From contig PNKZ01000005.1 in the NCBI GenBank assembly GCA_013822735.1, positions 186,001 to 250,000 on the forward strand: a stretch of DNA of 64,000 bases, written 5' to 3'. The notes beneath the pieces were generated by a model, which did not search any database, had not been told where the DNA came from, and saw only the letters and a program-made list of their open reading frames with translations. This DNA is from Pirellula sp. Lineage in GTDB: Bacteria; Planctomycetota; Planctomycetia; Pirellulales; PNKZ01. The position numbers were made by a program, and so were the translations under genes. Shown here one piece after another: positions 9,581-18,281 of the stretch. Numbering within the stretch: the first letter of the stretch is position 1; every line of letters begins with the position of its first letter.

Positions 9581-11320
9581 CTACGGTTTTAAGACGACCA
9601 TTCCGTAGGGTGGAACGAACACTGAATCCGCAATCGGCGCGACGGTTTCGTTGCGGCGCTCCCACGTCTTTGCTTTGCCGTCGCTAAAGAAAATCGGACG
9701 GGCGCTGCGAAATTGCGGCAGCCAGTTGTTGTGGAACTTGTAGTCGCGGCCCGCATCAGTCGTGTTGATCAGAATCAGCAGCGATTTTCCTCCGTGAGTG
9801 CGTTCAAACACCATCCAATCGCCCGAATCATTGAAGACGTTCGAGATTTCGCCGTCGACTAATTCCGGATAGTCGGTGCGCAGGTTCGTCAGTCCGCGGA
9901 TCAGCGCGAGCATGTCCTTCGCCGTGTTCTCTTCTTCGACGCTGATTCCATCGTTCGGACGATCAAACTTGGGAAGCATAAAGCCCTTGTTCTGCCATTG
10001 GGCGTCCGGCGCGGCCGCGCTCGACTTCGTCCATGGAAACGGCTCGCGAAGTGTTTCGTCGTAGATGCCGGAGCCGTCGCCGGGCGACATAGGGTCGGAC
10101 GGAGGATTGCCGTTCCACTTCCAGCCGATCTGTTTCACTTCGTCCCCTTGGTAGAGGATCGTCCGTTCGCCGAGCGTAAGCATGAGGCACGCCGCCATAC
10201 GATACGCTTCGTCGGGAGAATGCGTCATTCCGTGCGCCGCCTTATCTTCTAGTTGTGAGGCGAGTCGCGGATTGGCGTCGTGGCTTGCGAGATAAAGAAA
10301 GGAACGAAACGGGATTTTCGGAATCGTCGGGCGCGCGGCATCGTTTTCCGAAAGCTTGTTCACCGCGCGGGCGCCGTCGAGATAGTTCTTTTGATTCCCG
10401 AGAAAGCCCGGCTTGGGAAAGGCCGCTTGATCGCGCGCGGACCATTGAAACGGTTCGTCGACGAGGCCGTCGAGTCCCCAGGCGTGGCGCGTCAACGTGC
10501 CGGGATCTCCCAGCACTTCTCCGATCAGAACGGCGTCGGGATTCTTCCCGTACACGAATTCCGAGAACTCTCGCCACCATTCGTTGTTCTGTAAGATGGA
10601 ATCTTCATCGAGTTTTCCTTCGTAACTCTCGTAAATATGCTTCGCTGCATCCAGGCGAAATCCGTCGACCTCTTTGTCGAGCCAGAAGCCTGCGATGTCT
10701 TTCAATTCTTTCCGCACCTGCGGCGTATAGAAATTGAAGTCGGGCATTGTAGGGCTAAACAACCCTCGATACGAAAACTGAGGAGCACCGGGCACGGAGT
10801 GAAATATTCCGCCGGCGCTGCGTTTGTCGATGTGATAGAAATCGCGAAACGGTGCGCCCGGGGCGCTGATGGCGCTGAGAAACCAAGGGTGCTTATTTGA
10901 GGAGTGATTAAGCGGCAAATCGAGAATGATCCGCATGCCGCGATGGTGGGCTTTCTTGACCAGGTCTTCAAACTCCGTCATCGTCCCGTAGTCGGGACTT
11001 ACGTTCTTGAAGTCTTCGATGTCGTAACCGTGGTAATCGGTCGCGGGGAAGATCGGCATCAACCAGATAATGTCGACTTCGAGATCGCCGGATGTATCCG
11101 GATCCCCGTCGTTCAGATAATCGAGCTTGTCGATGATTCCCTGAAAGTCGCCGACTCGATTCGTGTCGGATCCGTCGGCGAAAGAGCGGACGAAGATTTC
11201 GTAGACGACGCCGGATTTCTTAGGCGGTGCCGCGACGGCCGATGTTGCGAGCATGGCCATTGCAAGAATCGCGAGAGCCGTGCCGAGGCGGATTCGCACG
11301 AATGAAAACTTACGGCCCAT
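9581..11320 (-). CDS. Exported GH13 alpha-amylase family enzyme
   Basis: 579 aa with a signal peptide (residues 1-30, ending AVA-AP). The four GH13 regions are present: DLPLNH (134-139), GFRLDAAKH with nucleophile D224, LIGEVLG with acid/base E268, and FLYLASHDAN with H347/D348 (SHD where NHD is usual). Likely an alpha-glucan hydrolase or transglycosylase acting outside the cytoplasm. The start at 11320 follows a good AGAGGGG ribosome site; the frame extends further upstream without one. Its exact specificity (amylase, pullulanase, oligo-1,6-glucosidase) cannot be set from the motifs. Confidence 0.9.
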   Translation of the reverse strand: MGRKFSFVRIRLGTALAILAMAMLATSAVAAPPKKSGVVYEIFVRSFADGSDTNRVGDFQGIIDKLDYLNDGDPDTSGDLEVDIIWLMPIFPATDYHGYDIEDFKNVSPDYGTMTEFEDLVKKAHHRGMRIILDLPLNHSSNKHPWFLSAISAPGAPFRDFYHIDKRSAGGIFHSVPGAPQFSYRGLFSPTMPDFNFYTPQVRKELKDIAGFWLDKEVDGFRLDAAKHIYESYEGKLDEDSILQNNEWWREFSEFVYGKNPDAVLIGEVLGDPGTLTRHAWGLDGLVDEPFQWSARDQAAFPKPGFLGNQKNYLDGARAVNKLSENDAARPTIPKIPFRSFLYLASHDANPRLASQLEDKAAHGMTHSPDEAYRMAACLMLTLGERTILYQGDEVKQIGWKWNGNPPSDPMSPGDGSGIYDETLREPFPWTKSSAAAPDAQWQNKGFMLPKFDRPNDGISVEEENTAKDMLALIRGLTNLRTDYPELVDGEISNVFNDSGDWMVFERTHGGKSLLILINTTDAGRDYKFHNNWLPQFRSARPIFFSDGKAKTWERRNETVAPIADSVFVPPYGMVVLKP

Positions 11321-11440
11321 AGCAATACCCCTCTGGAGAGCTGTAGTTCTTTCGAAGGGAAGCCTACCGCCTGCCGTTTTGCGAAGCCGGCTGTCAGCGA
11401 GTAATGTTGAAATCACCTCATTTTCGCAGTGGGGCGCAAT

Positions 11441-11477
11441 AAAAAAGCCGGCCGCGGATGGGAGGTCCGCGGCCGGC
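11441..11477 (-). terminator. Intrinsic terminator after the DUF1501 gene
   Basis: Read on the minus strand, a perfect 12-bp GC stem (GCCGGCCGCGGA in inverted copies, 7-base loop) is followed by a run of six T. It lies 64 bases past the DUF1501 stop codon. Confidence 0.85.
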
Positions 11478-11506
11478 GCTAGATCACGGTATCAGCAAAC
11501 TTCGCC

Positions 11507-11527
11507 CCTCTCCCGCAAAGGGAGAGG
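11507..11527. repeat. CCTCTCCC-GCAAA-GGGAGAGG hairpin (C-rich REP family)
   Basis: A perfect 8-bp stem with a 5-base loop. The same core (CTCTCCCGCAAGGGGAGAG) recurs in longer elements near 20.1, 35.0, 40.0 and 52.4 kb, so this is a short member of a dispersed family. Confidence 0.7.
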
Positions 11528-11540
11528 AAGCAAACACCGA

Positions 11541-12845
11541 CTAGGCGAACAGTTCCTTGATGACCTTGCCGCTGTTGGCAATCTTCATCGGGCGGTTGTT
11601 CTTGCTGGTGTAGGTGGTTTCCAGCGAGATGCCGAGGCCCTTGAGGACCGACGCCATCAAGTCTTCCGACTTGATCGGGTCGACGCCGTCGGCGACGGCC
11701 GTGCCGTCTTCATTCGTGGCACCGACCGCTTGTCCGCCCTTCATGCCGCCGCCTGCGACGACGGTCGACCAGCAACGGGCCCAGTGATCGCGACCGGCAC
11801 GAGCGTTGATACGCGGCGTACGGCCGAAATCGCCCATCCACACCACGGCGGTGTCTTCGAGCATGCCCCGTTGGCTGAGGTCTTCGATGAGAGCGCTCAT
11901 GCCCTGATCAAGCACCGGCAGGAGCGTGTCCTTCAAGGTCGTGTGGGTGTTCTGGTGCAAGTCCCAGCCGCCCATTTCGACTTCGACGAACGGCACGCCG
12001 CGCTCGACCAAACGGCGAGCGATCAAGCAGCTGCGGCCGAACGTCGTGTTGCGACGCATCATGCCTGCACCCGCGGCGGCGGCGCCCGGAACGGCAACGC
12101 CGTAGCGTTCCTTCACGGCGGCGTCTTCGTCGTCGATCTTGAACGCCTTCATTTGATCGCTCGTCATGAGGGCGACCGTGCGATCGATCACCTTCTTGTG
12201 TTCGATCGGGGCTTCCCCGCGAGCCTGACCGGCGAAGCTGCCTTCGATCTCGCCGAGCAAGCGAAGCCGTTGCGCCAGGCGCGGGGCTTCCATGTTCATG
12301 TTCAGGTTGCGGACGTCGCCGTTGGCGTCGACCACGAACGGAGCGTAGCTCATGCCCAAGAAGCCCGGGCCGTAGCTGGCGCCGCCGACCGAGACGAACG
12401 GCGGGATGTCGACTTCCGGGTTACCGCATTCCTTGGCGATGACGGCACCGTAGCTCGGGTGCTCGACGCTCGGGTTCGGCACATAGCCGGTGTGCATGTA
12501 GTAGCGGCCGCGATTGTGATCGGCTTCGCGGGTGCTCATCGAGCGAAGAATCGCCGTGTGATGCATTTGCTTGGCCATCAACGGCATGTGCTCGCTGATC
12601 TGCACGCCCGAGGCCGAGGTGTCGATCGGCTTGAAGGGGCCGCCCGTCGGGGCGCCCGGCTTGAGGTCCCAGATGTCGATCGTAGGAGGCCCGGCGTTCA
12701 TGAACAACATGATGCAGGCCTTCTTGCGCTTCTGCATATCCTTGGCGTTGGCGCGCAAGGCGCTGGTGAACGACGCGGCGACGGGCGCCGTGAGCGCGGC
12801 CGAGGCGGCCAGGTGCGACATGAAGTGACGACGATTCATGGACAT
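11541..12845 (-). CDS. DUF1501 protein with Tat-like signal
   Basis: 434 aa. The N-terminus MNRRHFMSHLAASAALTAP is a twin-arginine-type signal. The body shows the DUF1501 pattern: 'CIMLFMNAGPPTIDIWDLKPG' near residue 50, 'VEMGGWDLHQNTH' near 285, and 'MGDFGRTPRINARAGRDHW' near 335. DUF1501 is distantly related to the alkaline phosphatase/sulfatase fold and in planctomycetes nearly always follows a DUF1549/DUF1553 gene, as here (153 bases downstream, same strand). The role is not established. The start at 12845 has GGGAG 11 bases upstream. Confidence 0.9.
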   Translation of the reverse strand: MSMNRRHFMSHLAASAALTAPVAASFTSALRANAKDMQKRKKACIMLFMNAGPPTIDIWDLKPGAPTGGPFKPIDTSASGVQISEHMPLMAKQMHHTAILRSMSTREADHNRGRYYMHTGYVPNPSVEHPSYGAVIAKECGNPEVDIPPFVSVGGASYGPGFLGMSYAPFVVDANGDVRNLNMNMEAPRLAQRLRLLGEIEGSFAGQARGEAPIEHKKVIDRTVALMTSDQMKAFKIDDEDAAVKERYGVAVPGAAAAGAGMMRRNTTFGRSCLIARRLVERGVPFVEVEMGGWDLHQNTHTTLKDTLLPVLDQGMSALIEDLSQRGMLEDTAVVWMGDFGRTPRINARAGRDHWARCWSTVVAGGGMKGGQAVGATNEDGTAVADGVDPIKSEDLMASVLKGLGISLETTYTSKNNRPMKIANSGKVIKELFA

Positions 12846-12998
12846 TTCAAAATTCTCCCAGAACAAATAGCGACCGTGATCTAACCGTGATTCGTAACCG
12901 ATTCCGACACCCCTTCGAGCCTTCCCAAGACCCGTCGGGTTGGCGGCCGGGCGAGGAACAAGCCTCGGCCCCGGTCCGCCGCAAACGCGTAACTCAGA

Positions 12999-14750
12999 CT
13001 AGTGATTAAAAATGAACTCGTTCGAATTCAAGAGCGCCCAGAACACGTCTTGCAGGACGTCTTGAGCGTTCTTGCCTTGCGAGGCCATGGCCAGCGCCAA
13101 TTCGCGACTGGTCGGCTTGCGCGAGAGGGTTGCTTGGTAGAGGTAGCTGATCTTGTCCGGCATCGCGAGATTACCGGCCGTGAGCTGCGACATGAAGTTG
13201 CTCGTCAGAGCGGTCTTCGTGAGGTCGCCGTTCATCAGCATGAGCACTTGCGGAATCGTGCCGTCGAACGTCGTGGCCTCGTCCCCTTCGTCGTTGCCGA
13301 AGGTGACGGTGAACTGTTGGAGCCACATGCTCTTCTTGGCGGCTTGCTCGTCCGGATCGCCTTCGGCGGCCTTCGTGGCGGCCAACAGCGATTCGTACAA
13401 CTCTTCGGCCTGCATTTGGCGAATGTAGAAGTGCGAGAACAACGGCTTCTCGCCCAGCGAAGGATCGTCCTTCTTATTACGCGGGGTGCTCTTGCTCGAG
13501 AGCGAGTAGGCTTCGCTCAGCGTGATCCACTTGATCATGTCTTTCACGTTGTGACCGCGGGCCGCGAACTCTTGACCCAGGCGATCAAGCAATTCCGGGT
13601 GCGTCACGGGGTTGTGCGGGCCCATGTCGTCGACCGGCTTCGTAAAGCCGTAGCCGAGGAAGTGGCCCCACATCCGGTTGGCGAACGCCTTGCCGAAGTT
13701 TTCGTGCTTCACGATCATCTTCGCCAACTCGGAACGGCGATCGACTTCGTTCACGTAACCGCTGGAGTTGATTTTCGTGCCGTCGACGAATGTCGGGTAG
13801 GCGACGCGGAGTTCGCCGTTGCGGAGTTCGAAGTAGATTTCGGCTTCCTTCGGGTTCGAACCTTCGCCGGCGAAATCTTCGTTGTCGAGCGTCACGTATT
13901 CGACGTTCTGACCGTTGCGATTCTGCACCGACTTCGTTTGACGGAAGAAGGCGTTCAGGCCCCAAAATTGGTCCTGCTTCCAATCGTTAAACGGATGGTT
14001 GTGGCACTGCGTGCATTGCACCTGGATGCCGAGGAAGTACTTGGCGGTCTTCGCCGTGGCTTCCGAGGCGTTTTCGGCGAGCTTGTTCACAAGGAAGTTC
14101 GTCGCCCCGTTGAATTCCGGGGAGCCCGGCGAGGTCGTGCCCGTGGCGCTGACGATTTCTTCGACGATCTTGTCCCACGGCTTGTTGCGGAGGAACGAAC
14201 CGCGGAGGTAGGCCTGCATGCCGTCGCGGTTGACGAGTTCGCGATTCGCACGTTGAGCCGGCGGACGGCCGACGAACAGAATCGAGTACTTGCTCGCCCA
14301 GTGGCGGGCGTATTCTTCCAGATACTTGTCGGCGGCGGCCTGTTCCTTCGGATTGCTCGTGATCGCTTCGCCCGTGAGCATCGAGACGAGCTTCAGGCGC
14401 TTGTCGGGACCGCCCGACTTCAGGTAGGCGTCGAGTTCTTCGACGGTCGGCAATCGGCCGATGACGTCGAGATAGACGCGGCGACACCATTCGTTGTCGG
14501 TCGCGGGCGGCGAAGGGTTGATGGCGGCTTCTTGCCAACCTTTGCGAATTTGTTCGTTGATGTACTTAACGATGTCTTGATCGTTGACGTTGCCCGACGC
14601 GCTGCGCGGTAGTTCGCGCGTCGCGGGCGACGCATCGGTCGCGGCCGCAATCTCTGCGGCGGTCGACGAAGCGTGAGGTTGCAAGAGCGCGATGGCGCAA
14701 GCGCCCGCGCCGACAAACGTGCAACAGATTCCTTGAAACCACTTGGTCAT
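12999..14750 (-). CDS. DUF1549/DUF1553 protein with one haem-binding motif
   Basis: 583 aa, exported (signal segment about residues 8-33). DUF1549 (about 55-260) carries 'RRVYLDVIGRLPT' and ends in CTQCH at 246-250, a possible c-type haem site followed by NHPFNDW. DUF1553 (about 310-580) contains 'FANRMWGHFLGYGF' and 'NSNEFIFNH', the usual family ending. First gene of a two-gene unit with the DUF1501 protein. Such pairs are expanded in planctomycetes and are often linked to carbohydrate use, without biochemical proof. Start 14750 has AAGG upstream and gives a clean signal peptide. Confidence 0.9.
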   Translation of the reverse strand: MTKWFQGICCTFVGAGACAIALLQPHASSTAAEIAAATDASPATRELPRSASGNVNDQDIVKYINEQIRKGWQEAAINPSPPATDNEWCRRVYLDVIGRLPTVEELDAYLKSGGPDKRLKLVSMLTGEAITSNPKEQAAADKYLEEYARHWASKYSILFVGRPPAQRANRELVNRDGMQAYLRGSFLRNKPWDKIVEEIVSATGTTSPGSPEFNGATNFLVNKLAENASEATAKTAKYFLGIQVQCTQCHNHPFNDWKQDQFWGLNAFFRQTKSVQNRNGQNVEYVTLDNEDFAGEGSNPKEAEIYFELRNGELRVAYPTFVDGTKINSSGYVNEVDRRSELAKMIVKHENFGKAFANRMWGHFLGYGFTKPVDDMGPHNPVTHPELLDRLGQEFAARGHNVKDMIKWITLSEAYSLSSKSTPRNKKDDPSLGEKPLFSHFYIRQMQAEELYESLLAATKAAEGDPDEQAAKKSMWLQQFTVTFGNDEGDEATTFDGTIPQVLMLMNGDLTKTALTSNFMSQLTAGNLAMPDKISYLYQATLSRKPTSRELALAMASQGKNAQDVLQDVFWALLNSNEFIFNH

Positions 14751-15396
14751 ACTGACCGTGCCTTTCCGAAGACGACCTAACGACGACGACCTAATGAAGA
14801 CGATGCGAGAACCTACCGACGGCAACCGATGCGATTCACAGCGACCACATTTCCAATGCTCGGGCCCAAGGCTTGGGACCAAATGCTTTGGAATCGGAGA
14901 ACTCACTTCGACAAACTACGTAAAGCAGGGTGTCGCACGCGAGCTCCAAAATCCCCTCTAAAGAACCAGCTGCAAAAACGCCAATCGTTCATGGTAGAAA
15001 TTGGCGGGCTGAAGTCAACAAAAACGTTTGATTTCAACGACTTTCGCACACTTCCCACAATCCCGACCTACCGCCAAAATTCACGCGATCCGAACCTTCC
15101 TATCGGCGGCCCCGAGCGGGTCGGGCCACCCCTTTATGTTGCATTGTGATACAGGTGTATCGTTTTGCAACGTTGCGTTTTGCAACGGGAGGGTCGAAAG
15201 CTCGTGCCTCTTACAAGCCTCCGACCCACCCCGGTGCCCCTTGCTTCCGGCAAAACCACTCGGCGGCTCACTGCGGAGAGCTTCGCCGAAACGAGCCATT
15301 TTGCCGGAAACCAGCCGCTTTTGAATCGTCTCTGGCAAGACGACCCGCGGGCGACCGGTGCCTCTGAGCAACCACCCCGATCGTGAAATCGAGGGT

Positions 15397-15426
15397 GCCA
15401 CCGTCCTCTGTTCCGGGGACGGTGGC
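15397..15426. repeat. GCCACCGTCC hairpin
   Basis: A perfect 10-bp inverted repeat (GCCACCGTCC / GGACGGTGGC) with a 10-base loop that itself contains CCGG. No T-run follows on either strand, so it looks more like a REP-type element than a terminator. Confidence 0.6.
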
Positions 15427-15506
15427 GACTCTATATAGGCAAGCGACGTGCCAAAGTGAGAAATCGGTCTTACAATCCAAAGTGTCCTGGCGAATCCCGC
15501 CCGGAT

Positions 15507-15540
15507 CACTAAGCCCCGGAGCTCGTCTCCGAGAGCAATC
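15507..15540 (+). repeat. CATTTAGCCC-family dispersed hairpin, copy 1
   Basis: Reads CACTAAGCCCCGGAGCTCGT then CTCCGAGAGCAATC. Similar elements lie at 27440, 38889 and 48577. The core forms a CCGGAG...CTCCGG stem; this copy has one stem mismatch. Confidence 0.65.
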
Positions 15541-15635
15541 GACTTTGCCAAGTGCAATCGATCCCGTCATGGACGACGGGGCTAAGCCGGCAAGCGGCGA
15601 CGTTTGACGATTCGGCTGCCGATACGGAATCGCTT

Positions 15636-16049
15636 CTACAACCCCAGCGAGCCGGCGCGAACTTCCACGCTCGTCGTTTGGCCGTCGCGGTAGGAAACCG
15701 TCACGATCCAGCGGCGGGAAATGAGCAGCGTCTCCGCGTCGGTGCGCGTGCAGCGCAAGTAGTCCTGGTTCGCGGCTGCGTTGTAGCCGAACGAGCAGTC
15801 GAACCCTTCGGCCGTCAGGCGCGATTCCGCTTGGGCGAGTGAGGTGCCCGGGGGAACTAACGTCGTGACGGCCGTGCGCATCGCCGCCACGTCGGTGATG
15901 CCGGCCGTCATGTTGGCCGTGCCGACCGCCGCAGGAGACGCCGCGGCCAAGCTCGTGGCCTTCGGAAGACGCCAGGCGCCGGAACAACCTAAAGCGCAAA
16001 CGGCCACAGGTAGCCCGAGGGCTAAGATCAACAATCGCAAACTCCGCAT
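15636..16049 (-). CDS. Small putative lipoprotein, unknown function
   Basis: 137 aa. A hydrophobic N-terminus (LRLLILALGLPVAVCA) ends in ALGC-SG, an acceptable lipobox with C22 as the lipidated residue. The remaining domain (about 60-137, 'LAQAESRLTAEGFDCSFGYN...WIVTVSYRDG') resembles small periplasmic beta folds that use a 'leading-helix then strand' pattern, but I do not recognise the family. Lies 26 bases upstream of the ABC exporter stop codon, on the same strand. Confidence 0.65.
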   Translation of the reverse strand: MRSLRLLILALGLPVAVCALGCSGAWRLPKATSLAAASPAAVGTANMTAGITDVAAMRTAVTTLVPPGTSLAQAESRLTAEGFDCSFGYNAAANQDYLRCTRTDAETLLISRRWIVTVSYRDGQTTSVEVRAGSLGL

Positions 16050-16096
16050 CCTGCCAACCTCTCACACCGCACTCGCCTAACGCCCGACCGCGGCGC

Positions 16097-18070
16097 TTAC
16101 GCCGCGGCCTCACTGAATTGAATCTCGTGGAGTCGGCGATAGAAATCGCAACGGCCCAAGAGTTCTGCGTGCGTGCCGACGTCGAGAACCCGCCCGGCGT
16201 TCATCACGACGATCCGATCCGCCAGCGCGAGCGTCGACAGTCGGTGCGTAATGATAATGGCCGTGCGGTCGCGCACGAATTGTTCGAGCACGCGATGGAT
16301 CACCTGCTCGCTTTCGAGATCGACTTGGCTCGTGGCCTCGTCAAGAATCAGAATTGCCGGATCGCGCAGGATGGCCCGCGCCAGCGCGATGCGTTGGCGT
16401 TGGCCTCCGGAAAGCTTGCTGCCGCGCTGTCCGACCACGGTCTCGTACCCGTGCTCGAGCTTTTCTTCGATGAAGCGATGGGCATGCGCTTGCTGGGCGG
16501 CGGCGACCACTTGCTCGCGCGTGGCGTGCGGAGAGCCGTACTTGATGTTGTTGTAGACCGTGTCGTCGAAGAGGAGCGTCTCTTGGGTGACGATGCCGAT
16601 CTGAGCGCGTAGTTCGCGCAGCCGGCCGTCGCGAATATCAACACCGTCGAGCAGCACGCGCCCCGCAACGGGGTCGGAGAAGCGCGGAATCAAGTTCACC
16701 AACGTACTCTTGCCGCAGCCGTTGGGGCCGACGATCGCGATGGTCTCGCCGGCGCGGATGACGAGCGAAACTCCGTCGAGCACCGGCTGGTCGGGCGTGT
16801 AGTGGAACGCGATGTTCTCGAACACCAAGTCGCGTGCGTGTCGCGGCAGCGGCACCGGCTGGCGCGGGTTCACCACGGTCGGCCGGCGATCCATGAGCTG
16901 ATAAATACGATCGGCCGCGGCCGCGCCGCGCTGCAACCGGCTGAACACTTCCGAAAGTTTTCGCGCCGGATCGGTCGTCCCGGCGAGCATGCCGTAAAAC
17001 ACGAACATCATGCTGAGCGTAATCGGCTCGTTCGACAGGCGAATAAACCAGATGTGCGTCGCTTGGTTGAGCACCATGTACGCGCCGGCCAACAGCGCCA
17101 CGCAGATCGTGCCGATGCCGAGCACTTCGGTGAGCGGACGGGTCAGCGCATCGTACCGGCCGATGCGCATCGATTTCTTGTAGAACTCTTTGTTGCTTTT
17201 ATGGAAGCGGCGGCGTTCGTGACGTTCCATCGTGAACGCCTTCACCACCTTCACCCCCTGGAACGTTTCGTCGAGAATCTCATACATCTCCGACATTTCT
17301 TCCATGAGCTTCCGATTCGAACGCTTCAGCGCTTTGGCGAGCCAGCGAATCATCAGCGCCGCCGGCGGCGTGAGGATCAGCGAGAAGAGCAACAACCGCC
17401 AACTCACGACTGCTGCGCCTGCGAGGCACGCGAACATCTTCAGCGGCTCGCGCACGAGCTTGCCGAAAAATTCGCTATGTGCGGCGAGTAAGTTTTCCAT
17501 GTCGTACGTAAACCGGCTCATGAGTTCGCCGGTGCCGTCGGCCGTAAATCGCCCCAAGTCGCAGCGGAGCGAGCGACGGAAGAACTCTTTGCGCAAGTCC
17601 ATCACGGCGAGCTGTGCCAGCCTCGTGACCAGAATCTGGTTGAATACCAGAAAGACGCTCTTGATCATGGTGCCGACGATCAGCGCCCCGATCACGAACA
17701 CCAGCGTGCCGAACGGCGAATAGTTCAGATACGGCACGACGACGTGGGCGTCGAGCCACTCGAACGTGCTGAGCAGCGAGGCCTGCGCCGAGCGATGCGC
17801 GGCGAGCGTGCGACGTGCCGAGTCGTCGGCCTGCGGCCCGAGCGCGGCGAGCTCGGCGTCGCCTTGGGCCACTTTCTCGCGGTAGTACGTCACCTGCTTG
17901 GCCGACCAATCGCGCAAGGTTTCTCCCTTGAGCGATACCTCGACCAACGGATAGACGGCTCCGATATTGCCGCCCCACAGCACGGCGACGGCCAACGCGC
18001 AGAGCACCGACCCGATCATGGTCCAGCGATAGCGTAAGGCAAGCTTTAGCGATCGTACGAAGTTGTGCAT
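16097..18070 (-). CDS. ABC exporter, fused membrane and ATPase domains (MsbA-like)
   Basis: 657 aa. The N-terminal transmembrane domain (about 1-390; six segments expected, four clear) includes the coupling stretch 'RKLMEEMSEMYEILDETFQGVKVVKAF'. The ATPase domain (about 410-650) has Walker A GPNGCGKST, signature LSGGQRQRIALARA, Walker B AILILDEATSQVD and switch ITHRLS. All catalytic residues are intact, so it should be a functional half-transporter working as a homodimer. A charged ~80-residue insertion (YYREKVAQGDAELAALG...) after the first membrane segment is unusual for MsbA and probably periplasmic. Substrate unknown; lipid or lipid-linked glycan is plausible. Confidence 0.9.
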   Translation of the reverse strand: MHNFVRSLKLALRYRWTMIGSVLCALAVAVLWGGNIGAVYPLVEVSLKGETLRDWSAKQVTYYREKVAQGDAELAALGPQADDSARRTLAAHRSAQASLLSTFEWLDAHVVVPYLNYSPFGTLVFVIGALIVGTMIKSVFLVFNQILVTRLAQLAVMDLRKEFFRRSLRCDLGRFTADGTGELMSRFTYDMENLLAAHSEFFGKLVREPLKMFACLAGAAVVSWRLLLFSLILTPPAALMIRWLAKALKRSNRKLMEEMSEMYEILDETFQGVKVVKAFTMERHERRRFHKSNKEFYKKSMRIGRYDALTRPLTEVLGIGTICVALLAGAYMVLNQATHIWFIRLSNEPITLSMMFVFYGMLAGTTDPARKLSEVFSRLQRGAAAADRIYQLMDRRPTVVNPRQPVPLPRHARDLVFENIAFHYTPDQPVLDGVSLVIRAGETIAIVGPNGCGKSTLVNLIPRFSDPVAGRVLLDGVDIRDGRLRELRAQIGIVTQETLLFDDTVYNNIKYGSPHATREQVVAAAQQAHAHRFIEEKLEHGYETVVGQRGSKLSGGQRQRIALARAILRDPAILILDEATSQVDLESEQVIHRVLEQFVRDRTAIIITHRLSTLALADRIVVMNAGRVLDVGTHAELLGRCDFYRRLHEIQFSEAAA

Positions 18071-18281
18071 CCGTGACGACTTCCCGACTGCGGTGGCTCT
18101 CATCCTGAGAGCGAAACGTTCTAACTCTCGCCGGCCCAGGGCGGGCGCGAGGCCGGGGTTTGTAGCAAAACGTCGACCAAGGTCCAACCCCGAAGAAGCC
18201 GGCAGCCGGCATTGCCGGCGACGGCGCTACGTCTTTCGCATGCCGAAACTACTCGGCGCGCGCCGGACGTCGGTCGTCGGT

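Larger units (their letters stand above)
14751..15635. other. Non-coding, repeat-bearing stretch
   Basis: About 885 bases with no convincing gene. It holds the upstream region of the DUF1549 gene, a segment with two copies of GTTTTGCAACG (around 15161-15190), a hairpin at 15397-15426 and a CATTTAGCCC-family element at 15507-15540. A 158-aa leftward frame spans 15081-15557 but runs through both repeats and has no ribosome site, so it is not called. Confidence 0.55.

Noticed and set aside
11253-14612. Long rightward frames (about 540 aa each) opposite the DUF1501 and DUF1549 genes
   Set aside because: Composition is Arg/His/Val-rich with no fold pattern; the leftward frames carry conserved family motifs.
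15081-15557. 158-aa leftward frame in the non-coding stretch
   Set aside because: It runs through two repeat elements, has no ribosome site and no recognisable domain.
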